In this document: piece after piece, positions 24,260 through 32,310 of the stretch | How positions within the stretch are numbered: position 1 is the first letter of the stretch | Layout of the letters: every line of letters starts with the position of its first letter | NCBI RefSeq assembly: GCF_036880985.1 | Contig: NZ_JBAJNO010000008.1 | Span: 310,001 to 374,000, forward strand | Length of the DNA: 64,000 nt | From: Limibacter armeniacum | GTDB taxonomy: Bacteria > Bacteroidota > Bacteroidia > Cytophagales > Flammeovirgaceae | Reading direction: 5' to 3' | Translations under genes and position numbers: made by a program | Notes under the pieces: model-generated | What the model was told of the DNA's origin: nothing | Databases searched by the model: none | Seen by the model: the letters and a program-made list of their open reading frames with translations, nothing else

Positions 24260-25363
24260 ATGAGAAAGTTTATTTTACCACAACTAGCTGCACTGTTTTC
24301 TATCATAACTTTATTGGCAGTTAGCGTACCGGTATTGGCCCAAAGCAGAATCGAGTTTGAGAATGATGCTCACGATTTCGGTAAGATACAAGAAGAAGGA
24401 GGACCTGCGGGTGTTGTATTCAAATTCAAGAACACGGGTAATCAGCCTCTCAAACTAGAGAGTGTAAATGCTTCATGCGGTTGTACAACACCTGAGTGGA
24501 GTAAAGATGCTGTATTGCCTGGCGAAGAAGGCTATGTAAAGGCATCTTATAATCCTAGAAACAGACCGGGTGTATTTCATAAGTCGATAACAGTTAGAAC
24601 TAACGGTCAGCCGGAAGTTAAAGTGTTAAAGATTAGCGGAGAGGTGATCCCGAGACCTCAAGGTCCTGAAGACTTCTACCCGATGGAAAGTGGTAATGTC
24701 CGCTTTAAGACTTCGCATATTGTCATGGGATCTGTGTTGAATGACCAAAAAGAAACTGGATCAACAATCCTTTACAATCAGGGGAAATCACCTATTGAAA
24801 TCAACCTGAATGAAACAGAGACTCCTGCTCATATCAAAACATGGGCAAGTAAGACAACGTTGGCACCAGCTGATACAGCAACATTGTTTGTGGAGTATGA
24901 TGCAAGCCAAAAGAAGGATTGGGGTTATGTGTTTGAGTACTTTATGCTCAAAACCAACGATACTGAACAGCCAGATAAGCGAATCAACTTGAGTGCTCAT
25001 ATCAAAGAAAACTTTGAAGAGGCTCAAACAAGCGGTCAGCTACCAAAGGTTGTGTTTGAAGAAACAGAACATAACTTTGGAGACCTTAAGCCAGGAGAGA
25101 AAGTGACTACAGCATTTAAGGTAACGAATAATGGTAATGCTCCTTTACTGATTCGCAAGACGAAGGCTTCATGCGGTTGTACAGCAACTAAGCCTGAGAA
25201 AACAGAATTGCAACCAGGCGAAGAAACTTCGATCAATGTAACCTATACAGCAGTAACTTATCAGGGAGAACAACGCAAGTCGATCACAGTGATTTGTAAT
25301 GATCCTGAAAATGCTGAAACTACATTGTGGATTAAGGCAAACATCACATCAGAAGGTAAATAA
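24260..25363 (+). CDS. DUF1573 protein with two domains, exported
   Basis: A signal peptide (MRKFILPQLAALFSIITLLA) ends near a VLAQS cleavage site. Two DUF1573 repeats follow (about 20-125 and 260-365), each an immunoglobulin-like beta domain with the hallmark A-S-C-G-C-T. Between them is a related beta domain without that motif. Such proteins are very common in Bacteroidota envelopes; no reaction is known. The frame opens at a TTG at 24239, but ATG 24260 gives a proper signal peptide. The gene is followed by a terminator that an IS630 element has split. Confidence 0.85.
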   Translation: MRKFILPQLAALFSIITLLAVSVPVLAQSRIEFENDAHDFGKIQEEGGPAGVVFKFKNTGNQPLKLESVNASCGCTTPEWSKDAVLPGEEGYVKASYNPRNRPGVFHKSITVRTNGQPEVKVLKISGEVIPRPQGPEDFYPMESGNVRFKTSHIVMGSVLNDQKETGSTILYNQGKSPIEINLNETETPAHIKTWASKTTLAPADTATLFVEYDASQKKDWGYVFEYFMLKTNDTEQPDKRINLSAHIKENFEEAQTSGQLPKVVFEETEHNFGDLKPGEKVTTAFKVTNNGNAPLLIRKTKASCGCTATKPEKTELQPGEETSINVTYTAVTYQGEQRKSITVICNDPENAETTLWIKANITSEGK

Positions 25364-25388
25364 CAACCTTACAGGTCATATAAATAAG

Positions 25389-25408
25389 AAATCCCTAAGG
25401 AGTAATTA
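25389..25408. terminator. Left half of terminator split by an IS
   Basis: AAATCCCTAAGGAGT at 25389-25403 is the left arm of a stem whose right arm, ACTCCTTAGGGATTT, lies at 26464-26478 beyond the insertion sequence. Joined across the target TA they give a perfect 15-bp stem, an eight-base loop (AATTATTA) and a T tail, in the right place to serve both DUF1573 and uvrC genes. Confidence 0.7.
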
Positions 25409-26458
25409 AGCAGAGGAACAATTGAAAACGGAAGTTTTGTTGTGATATCATGAAACCACAACTGACTCTGACACCAGAAGATCGCAGCAAGCTCGAAAAG
25501 CTGTATAAGTACGATACCTCCTCACGGGTACGCCTCCGTTCTCATGCAGTCCTGCTTTACGCCCAAGGCTTTAACTTTACACAGTTAACTGAGATCTTGC
25601 AAGTGAATAAAATCGAAACGGTTAGCCGTTGGATTCAGCATTGGCAACAGCACGGCTTTTCAGGTCTGTATGATAGCAAGCCACAGCAGCATCCCCGCAA
25701 AAGTTTCAAGGCGTCAGAGGAAAAAAAATCATTGATTTCCTAAAGGATGGCGTACAGCGCTTGTCAAGAGTTCAAACCTACATCAAGGAGCATTGTCAAA
25801 AGTGGGTGAAAGTCTCAACGCTACGACGTTGGATGAAGAAATGGGGTTACCGATGGAAAAGAAGCCGCAAAAGCTTGCTGCATAAACGGAATCAGGAAGA
25901 CTTTGAAAAAGCCCACCAATGGCTGAATACACTTAAGAAAAAGGAGGAGCAGGGAAGAATCGATCTTTATTTCTTTGATGAAATGGGCGTCAACCTTATC
26001 CCAAGTGTGCCTTATGCATGGCAACTAAAAGGTAAAAGGATATTGCTTCCTTCCGTGCCAAGTGCAAATCTGACCGTACTCGGGTTTATGAGTAGAACAC
26101 AATCATTCAAGTCTTTTCTCTTTCAAGGGGCTGCCAACTCTGAAATAGTTATTGAGTGCTTTGATCGCTTTGCCAGTGACATAATTCGTCCAACCATTGT
26201 CGTGTTAGACAATGCACCTACACATCGAAGTCATAGATTCAAGGAACAAATCGAAAAATGGAGGGATAAAGGACTTATACTCTTCTTTATCCCTCCTTAT
26301 TCTCCTGAGCTTAATTTGATTGAAAGACTCTGGAAAGAAATAAAATATACATGGTTGCCTAAGTATGCTTATACCTCTAAACAAGACCTAGAAAAACAGA
26401 TAATCTATATCCTTGAAAACATAGGAGAGAAATTCTCCATTTCATTTCAATAGTTGCT
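25409..26458 (+). mobile_element. IS630-family insertion sequence, 1,050 bp
   Basis: The element is bounded by TA at 25407-25408 and 26459-26460, the target duplication expected for IS630/Tc1-mariner transposons. The left end AGCAGAGGAACAATTGAAA and right end (read inward AGCAACTATTGAAATGAAA) are imperfect inverted repeats. It carries a transposase in two frames joined by an A8 slip site. The transposase stop codon lies inside the right inverted repeat. Both ends match those of the hairpin arrays at 11043 and 14767. Confidence 0.85.
25450..26453 (+). CDS. IS630-family transposase made by -1 frameshift
   Basis: The first frame (25450-25743) encodes the helix-turn-helix head (RVRLRSHAVLLYAQGFNFTQ, then VSRWIQHWQQHG). 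The second (to 26453) encodes a winged helix and the DDE catalytic domain: Asp in YFFDEMGVN, Asp in VVLDNAPTH and Glu in LNLIERLWKEIK. They join by a -1 slip on eight A's at 25721-25728, after which the sequence continues KKIIDFLKDGVQRLSRVQTY. This arrangement is known for other IS630-type elements. The fused protein is about 334 aa, full length, and all three acidic residues are intact, so the element may be active. Confidence 0.85.
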
Positions 26459-26481
26459 TATTAACTCCTTAGGGATTTTTT
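26459..26481. terminator. Right half of terminator split by an IS
   Basis: ACTCCTTAGGGATTT at 26464-26478 followed by T's is the mate of the arm at 25389-25403. Standing 22 bases after the uvrC stop in minus-strand sense, it can no longer fold locally with its partner because 1,050 bp separate them. Confidence 0.7.
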
Positions 26482-26503
26482 GATGGAAAGTGTTTTCCTG
26501 AAT

Positions 26504-28300
26504 TTATTGAGAAAGCTGTTCCAGTAGCGATAGTGCTTTCTTTTGTCCGATCAGTTGTGAAAGCTCTTCTACGGAAGCCTTTTTGATATTGCTGACAGAT
26601 TTATAGGTGGTCAGTAACTTCTGTATGGTCTTTGGTCCAATACCTTCAATGTCTTCCAGTTGTGAGTGGATACTGCTATTGCTTCGCTTTTGTCTGTGAA
26701 ACGTAATGCCGAAACGGTGCGCCTCGTCACGCAAGCGTTGAATCAGTTGCAGTGACCGAGATTTTTTGCTGATATGAAGCGGTAGTTGATCACCCGGAAA
26801 GTAGATTTCTTCCAGCCTTTTGGCAATACCAATGATAGGAATCTGTCCATACAGGTCCAAGTCTTTGAGCGCGATACATGCTGAGCTGAGCTGCCCTTTA
26901 CCACCATCAATGATAATCAGTTGAGGAAGTGATTGTTCTTCTTCCAAAATGCGCCTGTATCGGCGGTATACCACTTCTTGCATGGATGCAAAGTCGTTGG
27001 GACCTTCTACTGTCTTGATATTGAAATGGCGGTAATCCTTTTTGGAAGGTTTTCCATCCTTGAAAACGACACAGGCAGCTACAGGATTTGTCCCTTGAAT
27101 ATTGGAGTTGTCAAAGCACTCAATATGTCTTGGCAGTTCCTTCAAGTTAAGGTCAGCCTTGAGTTGAAGGAGTGTTTGGTTCTGACTTTTCTTTTCAGAA
27201 AGCTCTCCACGGGCAGTTTCTCTTTCCTTTTTGAAGTAGAGGACATTCTTGACAGATAGCTGTAGCAGCTTTTTCATGTCACCGATTTTCGGAACACTGA
27301 ACTCTATGTCTGATTGTTCGATGGTCGGAACTTCAATATTGGTAATTACCCTGCGAGAAGAAGAATTATATTTTTTCCTGAAATCCATGATGGCAAACAG
27401 TAGAATCTCACTGTCATTTTCCTCCATGTTTTTCTTGATTTGCACAGACTCCGTATGGGTAATGCAACCGTCAGTAATTTTGATAAAATTGACGTAGGCA
27501 AATCGTTCATCAGAGATAATTCCATATACTTCAAGTTCTTTGACCGAAGGAGTAGTGACCAAAGATTTCGCCTGAAATTTGTCAATCAGGTCGTACTTGG
27601 CTTTCAGGACTGCGGCTTCTTCAAATGCCAGTTCTGCTGCTGCCTTTTCCATTTTGTCCCTAAGGTAATTTTTCACCGTAGTTACGGATCCTTTCAGGAT
27701 ATTTACAATCTGGTCTACATCTTCCTGATAGTCAGCTTCACTTTGAAGTCCTTCACATGGACCAAGACAATTTTTGATATGGTATTCAAGGCAGACTTTG
27801 TACTTGCCTTGGTTGATATTTTCTTCTGATAGATTGTAAGTGCAAGTTCGAATTTTATAGAGGTTTCGGAATAGTCCTAACAGGGTATTCATTGTCCGTA
27901 AACTTGCATATGGCCCATAGTAGCGGTGGTGTTTGTCTGTAGTGTTGCGGGTTGGGAACACTCTCGGAAACCGCTCATTGGTTACACATATGTAAGGGTA
28001 TGTTTTATCGTCCTTGAGCAGGATGTTGTACTTGGGTTGGTTTTCCTTGATCAGGTTGTTTTCCAACAGCAGTGCATCATACTCAGAATCAACTACTACA
28101 TACTCTATGTTCGCAATTTCGGAAACCAGTTTACGTGTCTTGCGGTTATGCTGTGCTTTATTTACAAAGTAACTGCTGACACGTTTGCGAAGTGCTTTAG
28201 CCTTGCCTATATATATGATTTCACCTTCCGCATTGAAGTATTTATAGACCCCCGGTTCCAGCGGTAGGTTACGGACGATGCCAGTTAGTTTCTCCTCCAT
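26504..28300 (-). CDS. uvrC: Excinuclease ABC subunit C
   Basis: UvrC makes both cuts around a DNA lesion in nucleotide excision repair. The GIY-YIG nuclease domain (about 10-95) shows PLEPGVYKYFN and IIYIGKAKALRKRVSSYF; a UvrB-binding UVR segment (KMEKAAAELAFEEAAVLKAK, near 215) follows; the second nuclease half has ECFDNSNIQGTNPVA and LIIIDGGKGQLS; the end carries tandem helix-hairpin-helix motifs (LEDIEGIGPKTIQKLL). At 598 aa it is full length. It is convergent with the DUF1573 gene across the terminator now split by the IS. Confidence 0.96.
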   Translation of the reverse strand: MEEKLTGIVRNLPLEPGVYKYFNAEGEIIYIGKAKALRKRVSSYFVNKAQHNRKTRKLVSEIANIEYVVVDSEYDALLLENNLIKENQPKYNILLKDDKTYPYICVTNERFPRVFPTRNTTDKHHRYYGPYASLRTMNTLLGLFRNLYKIRTCTYNLSEENINQGKYKVCLEYHIKNCLGPCEGLQSEADYQEDVDQIVNILKGSVTTVKNYLRDKMEKAAAELAFEEAAVLKAKYDLIDKFQAKSLVTTPSVKELEVYGIISDERFAYVNFIKITDGCITHTESVQIKKNMEENDSEILLFAIMDFRKKYNSSSRRVITNIEVPTIEQSDIEFSVPKIGDMKKLLQLSVKNVLYFKKERETARGELSEKKSQNQTLLQLKADLNLKELPRHIECFDNSNIQGTNPVAACVVFKDGKPSKKDYRHFNIKTVEGPNDFASMQEVVYRRYRRILEEEQSLPQLIIIDGGKGQLSSACIALKDLDLYGQIPIIGIAKRLEEIYFPGDQLPLHISKKSRSLQLIQRLRDEAHRFGITFHRQKRSNSSIHSQLEDIEGIGPKTIQKLLTTYKSVSNIKKASVEELSQLIGQKKALSLLEQLSQ

Positions 28301-28349
28301 TGATATATGGTTGTCGGTTTTAGAGTCCTATTCAACAGGAATGAGAACA

Positions 28350-30365
28350 TTAAAAAACTCTTCCTAATTCTTTTCCAAGCATTGACTTTTGGTTGTTTAA
28401 CTCCATAAACAATAAAGTCAAGTCGTTTCTTTCGTTGTCATCCTCTGTTTTGGATAGCCTTTCGAAACACTCACTCAATAACTTCTCTGTCTTTGTCAGT
28501 TTCAATCTAAGAATGTTTTCTCGGATCATTTTAGGTAAGTTTTCATCCTTGTCAGGTACGTAGATCTGAAACCTTTCATCCCAGTTTTTGCTGACATTCC
28601 CCTCTCTTTTCAACAATTCCTGTACTTGTAGTCTAACGCTTTCATTGTCGGAATTCAGGAAATAATTAACGTCAGGAATATTCCCTAATGCTGCTTGGTT
28701 CTTATAGTTGATCACAATTTCATGAAGGACGGGAGCATCGAAGCTGATATCCCCAATTTCATCAAACATAAAGTGATACAGCTTTGTCGGTAATTTATCT
28801 ATTTCAACATCTGTATTTCCATGAGAAATCAGCAAGCGGACAAACTCCATTTCTTGTCTTTGAATGCTGTCTACATGCTTTTTCTCAGCACTATAACCCA
28901 GTGGACTTTCTTTTGGCTTTGAAGGAGCTTCTTTATCCCCGATAATATAATCCTCCATTGGAGCTTCCTCTTCAGGATATCCAGTTGGGATATCTTCTGG
29001 AGGTGGAGGTGTCTGTTCCCAAGGTCTTCTTCCACGAGTGATTTCTTTTTCACGGCGCTCGATTTCCTTACTTTTCAGTTTGCGCCCTTCGTCTACCAGA
29101 ATCTCTTCCTCAATACCCAACAATCGGCTACACTCTTTGTAGAATACAGATTGTTTGATTGGGTCAGGAATTTTAGAGATGCTCTGTACAATATCCCGTG
29201 TAACATTGGCTCGCTTGATTGGATCGTTTTCGGCACCTTTCAGTAGCGATTCAGTCTTGAAAAGGATAAAGTCTTTGGCGTTGGCTTCCAAGTATTCGCC
29301 AAACCTTTGGCTACCAACCTCTCTACAATAACTGTCAGGGTCGTGTCCTTCAGGGAAAAGAACCACCCTAACGTCCAAGCCTTGTTCCAGAATCAGGTCA
29401 GTACCTCGAAGAGATGCATTGATACCAGCTTCGTCTCCATCATACAGAACTGTAATGTTGTTGGTAAAGCGTTTGATCAGTTTGATTTGCCCCTCTGTAA
29501 GGGCTGTACCAGATGAGGCAACCACATTTTCTATGCCTGCCTGATGCATAGCCAAGACATCCGTATAGCCTTCTACAAGGAAGCAGTTGTCTTTGAGCCT
29601 GATCGGGTTTTTACCTTGGAAGATACCGTAGAGAACATCACTTTTGTGATAGACCTCTGTTTCAGGAGAGTTAAGGTATTTGGGCTTATCGTCCTTTTTG
29701 AGAGTTCGGGCTCCAAAAGCAATGACACGTCCTGAAAGGTCATGTATCGGGAACATTACCCTTCCTCTGAAGCGGTCATACTGTCGGTCATTTTTTTGCA
29801 TGATCAGACCGGCAGCAGCAAGGATATCTGCCTGATATCCTTTTTTGAGCGCATTTTGCTCCAACGCATTCCACTCATTCAGGCTATAACCCAAGTCAAA
29901 TTTGGAAATGATTTGGTTGTTGAAACCACGTTCCCTGAAATAGCCCAACCCTACAGCATTTCCTTCCTCATTTTTCTGCATGGTCTCCACAAAGAAGTCC
30001 TTAGCATAATTGAGGGCAATCATCATACTTTCCTTGCGTTCCTGCTTTGCCTTTTCCTCATTGGTAAGTGGCTTTTCCTCTACCTTGATGCCATATTTCT
30101 GTCCCAGCCACTTGAGTGCTTCGATATAACCGACGCCTTGTGTTTCTTCTACAAACTTGATGGTGTCACCTGCTGCACCACACGAAAAGCACTTGTAGAT
30201 GCCTTTGTTTGGCGTTACAGCAAATGAAGGAGACTTATCGTCATGGAAAGGACAAAGTCCCCACCAATATTGTCCCTTCTTTTTAAGTGACACAACACCC
30301 TCCACAATCTCCACAAGATCGGCGGTGTCTTTAATCTTTTGTATGGTTTCCTGACTGATTGACAT
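28350..30365 (-). CDS. dnaG: DNA primase
   Basis: DnaG makes RNA primers for replication. The zinc finger C38-x2-H41-x17-C59-x2-C62 (CPFH and CFSCG) is followed by the RNA polymerase core and TOPRIM domain (LVEGYTDVLAMHQAG, then VLYDGDEAGINAS), then a Pro/Glu-rich linker with PPPPEDIPTGYPEEE near 455 and a C-terminal helicase-binding domain. The frame opens at 30446, but ATG 30365 is used since the promoter -7 element covers 30444-30451 and the family starts this way. The length is 671 aa. Confidence 0.95.
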   Translation of the reverse strand: MSISQETIQKIKDTADLVEIVEGVVSLKKKGQYWWGLCPFHDDKSPSFAVTPNKGIYKCFSCGAAGDTIKFVEETQGVGYIEALKWLGQKYGIKVEEKPLTNEEKAKQERKESMMIALNYAKDFFVETMQKNEEGNAVGLGYFRERGFNNQIISKFDLGYSLNEWNALEQNALKKGYQADILAAAGLIMQKNDRQYDRFRGRVMFPIHDLSGRVIAFGARTLKKDDKPKYLNSPETEVYHKSDVLYGIFQGKNPIRLKDNCFLVEGYTDVLAMHQAGIENVVASSGTALTEGQIKLIKRFTNNITVLYDGDEAGINASLRGTDLILEQGLDVRVVLFPEGHDPDSYCREVGSQRFGEYLEANAKDFILFKTESLLKGAENDPIKRANVTRDIVQSISKIPDPIKQSVFYKECSRLLGIEEEILVDEGRKLKSKEIERREKEITRGRRPWEQTPPPPEDIPTGYPEEEAPMEDYIIGDKEAPSKPKESPLGYSAEKKHVDSIQRQEMEFVRLLISHGNTDVEIDKLPTKLYHFMFDEIGDISFDAPVLHEIVINYKNQAALGNIPDVNYFLNSDNESVRLQVQELLKREGNVSKNWDERFQIYVPDKDENLPKMIRENILRLKLTKTEKLLSECFERLSKTEDDNERNDLTLLFMELNNQKSMLGKELGRVF

Positions 30366-30443
30366 GTAAATGATATTAGAGACAAGAAGTAAGATGATCA
30401 ACATCCTGTCAGCAGCGTTGTGACGCCAGACTGAATCAGAAAG

Positions 30444-30474
30444 CAAATTTAGCGAATAGAAGTTCGGTTAACAA
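30444..30474 (-). promoter_or_regulatory. dnaG promoter
   Basis: On the minus strand TTG (30474-30472), a 20-base gap and TAAATTTG (30451-30444) match the Bacteroidota primary sigma consensus. The predicted transcript start, near 30437, leaves a leader of about 70 bases before ATG 30365 and excludes the longer reading frame as the start. Confidence 0.7.
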
Positions 30475-30496
30475 TTTCTCAGGAGTGCAAACAAGA

Positions 30497-30531
30497 AAGG
30501 CATCCCACAAAATACCTTTGCGGAATGCCTT
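30497..30531 (-). terminator. Intrinsic terminator of the secernin-like gene
   Basis: AAGGCATCCC and GGAATGCCTT pair with one mismatch around a 15-base loop. It lies 25 bases downstream of the secernin-like gene's stop, in minus-strand sense, and before the dnaG promoter. Confidence 0.65.
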
Positions 30532-30555
30532 GAATTTGAAAGTAAAATAAAGTGG

Positions 30556-31899
30556 TTAATCCAATACAGGTATGACCTCTTCAGTTAGCTTCTCAATATA
30601 GTTTTTGTAGGAAGGTGTAAATTGTCCCATTCCCTTCTTATTCTTTTTGATATAATATTCCCACTCCATAATACGCTTACGGTGGATTTTGATGCATTCA
30701 TCTGAAAAAGCACTCAGTTTTTCAGCGGTTGGATATTGTCCTAGGATCTCTTCATTCTTGGAGATAAACTGCTCCTGTAGCTCCAGTCTTTCCTTATCAA
30801 CATACTCTTTGTTTTTCTGATAATTGATAGAAAGAACACGATGGAACACCTCAGCTTTCCACCATAGTGAGTCATTTTTAAGGAGTGCAGGTTCCTGAAT
30901 AATTCCTTGGTAAATGTTATTGCCCGGAATATAGAACGGTTTAAATAGCGATACACAAGGAAGCGATGTGCCAGTCAACCAGCAAGTGAAAAGTTCATCA
31001 CCTGTCCTGAGTTCAGCAATCATGGAACCGTTTGTCTGAACAGGGAACTGCTTGTTGGCATGTTGGCATATATCAGTGTCTTTTCCTTTTGCAGGGTTGA
31101 AGTTCTTGTCCTTCTGATGGAGTCCTAGCAAGTCAATGGCATGCTGTAGCGTAAAGCTTCCAGACTTGTCACTGACAAAGGTATCAACCAGTTTTCTTCT
31201 TTTGCTACCTTTATCAGTTCTGAAGAATGACTTCTTGCTATAGGCATCTTTGAAGCTGAAGCCTTCCTTGCTTTTGATCCACTTATTGTTGTAGGCGTAG
31301 TCAATCAGTCCATCACTGAACAAGTCAAAGTTCTTGTCAATTTGTGGCGTTCCTGTCAGTGCACAGAATCCTGAGGTTAGTTTTACCGCAGCCCATTCCC
31401 TGTCAATGGTTTCAAGCAAGTAGCTGTCTGTTGCATCTGTGATAAGGAAGCTGTTACAACCCCATTTTTCTTCTGAAAGGTATCCACTGTTAGCTTGTTG
31501 ACCATATTCCTGAAGCAGTGATGTAATGACTTCCAAAGCTTCTAGCGCATTGCCACCTCTTTCCAATCCAAGTCTCACCAAGTCGCCACCTGTCAGTCCG
31601 TTATTTTGTTGCTTGACCTTGAGTTTTGTTTCCGTAATGGTATGACCAATACAAACACCGTTGGAATTCATGCCCATTTCAGCCCCAAAAGCATGGTAGG
31701 GTTTGGTGAGTAAAACCTCATATGTATGCTTTACCTGTGGAATTTCAATGTGAGTGCATTCAGCAATTTGCCATTCATGGTCAATTGCCGGAATTCGTAC
31801 AATGGAAAGTCCTTCATTGGGTGCATTATCGGCGTTTTTGCCAAAAATGGTATGACCTTGTGCGGTGAAATCGGGTTTAGCTATAAAAATATCACTCAT
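30556..31899 (-). CDS. Secernin-like C69-family Ntn hydrolase
   Basis: The family pattern is clear: HTIFGKNADNAPNEG (15-29), FGAEMGMNSNGVCIGH (72-87), GGDLVRLGLERGGNALEALE, LLQEYGQQANSG, NSFLITDATDSYLLETIDREWAA. Peptidase C69/secernin proteins are N-terminal-nucleophile amide hydrolases, normally starting with a Cys exposed by processing. Here the start is M-S-D-I-F where relatives have C-D-T-F, so Ser2 takes the nucleophile place. At 447 aa it has family length, with an extra basic helical C-terminus. No signal peptide. It probably has its own promoter in the gap before 32311. Confidence 0.8.
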   Translation of the reverse strand: MSDIFIAKPDFTAQGHTIFGKNADNAPNEGLSIVRIPAIDHEWQIAECTHIEIPQVKHTYEVLLTKPYHAFGAEMGMNSNGVCIGHTITETKLKVKQQNNGLTGGDLVRLGLERGGNALEALEVITSLLQEYGQQANSGYLSEEKWGCNSFLITDATDSYLLETIDREWAAVKLTSGFCALTGTPQIDKNFDLFSDGLIDYAYNNKWIKSKEGFSFKDAYSKKSFFRTDKGSKRRKLVDTFVSDKSGSFTLQHAIDLLGLHQKDKNFNPAKGKDTDICQHANKQFPVQTNGSMIAELRTGDELFTCWLTGTSLPCVSLFKPFYIPGNNIYQGIIQEPALLKNDSLWWKAEVFHRVLSINYQKNKEYVDKERLELQEQFISKNEEILGQYPTAEKLSAFSDECIKIHRKRIMEWEYYIKKNKKGMGQFTPSYKNYIEKLTEEVIPVLD

Positions 31900-32310
31900 C
31901 TTAGAAAAATGTGGTTGCTTAGTATCTCAACTTGGCTTTGTTTAATCTCACCTTTACCATACAAAAAACTAACCATCATCTGCCGCATTGCTATTATTCG
32001 ATATAATTATGAGGTAATATTGAATTAACAATGCATACTTTTTCAGTTGAGGTTTTTAAAATATGAGATTGTACATTTTCTTTAACTCTTTAACTTTCGG
32101 AAAATTATATTTTTAGGAATATGTTGAAGATTTTTAAGAAAAAAATTCAATAAGGAGAGGTGATTTTTTTGATTCAAACACTTTTCGGGTAATTTTTTAA
32201 ATAAGAATTCATTGTAGTTATAATGATTTAGTAAAGAAAATATAACTTTGAATCTTATACCCTACGAATAACAATATACTTAATTAGATATAGCTAAGAA
32301 CCACCTTAAT
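31900..32310. other. Divergent intergenic region
   Basis: No reading frame or RNA gene is supportable. TAACTTTG at 32243-32250 fits the -7 element for the DUF5723 gene on the plus strand, with a leader of about 55 bases; the -33 TTG is not at the expected place. The rest is highly AT-rich. Confidence 0.4.

Noticed and set aside
25409-26458. The outer arms AAATCCCTAAGGAGT as the true inverted repeats of the IS
   Set aside because: The hairpin arrays share only the inner ends from AGCAG to TTGCT between TA, while the outer arms fit a split terminator.
30366-30446. Longer N-terminus of dnaG starting at 30446
   Set aside because: The promoter -7 element covers this place and the extra residues are hydrophobic and unlike the family.
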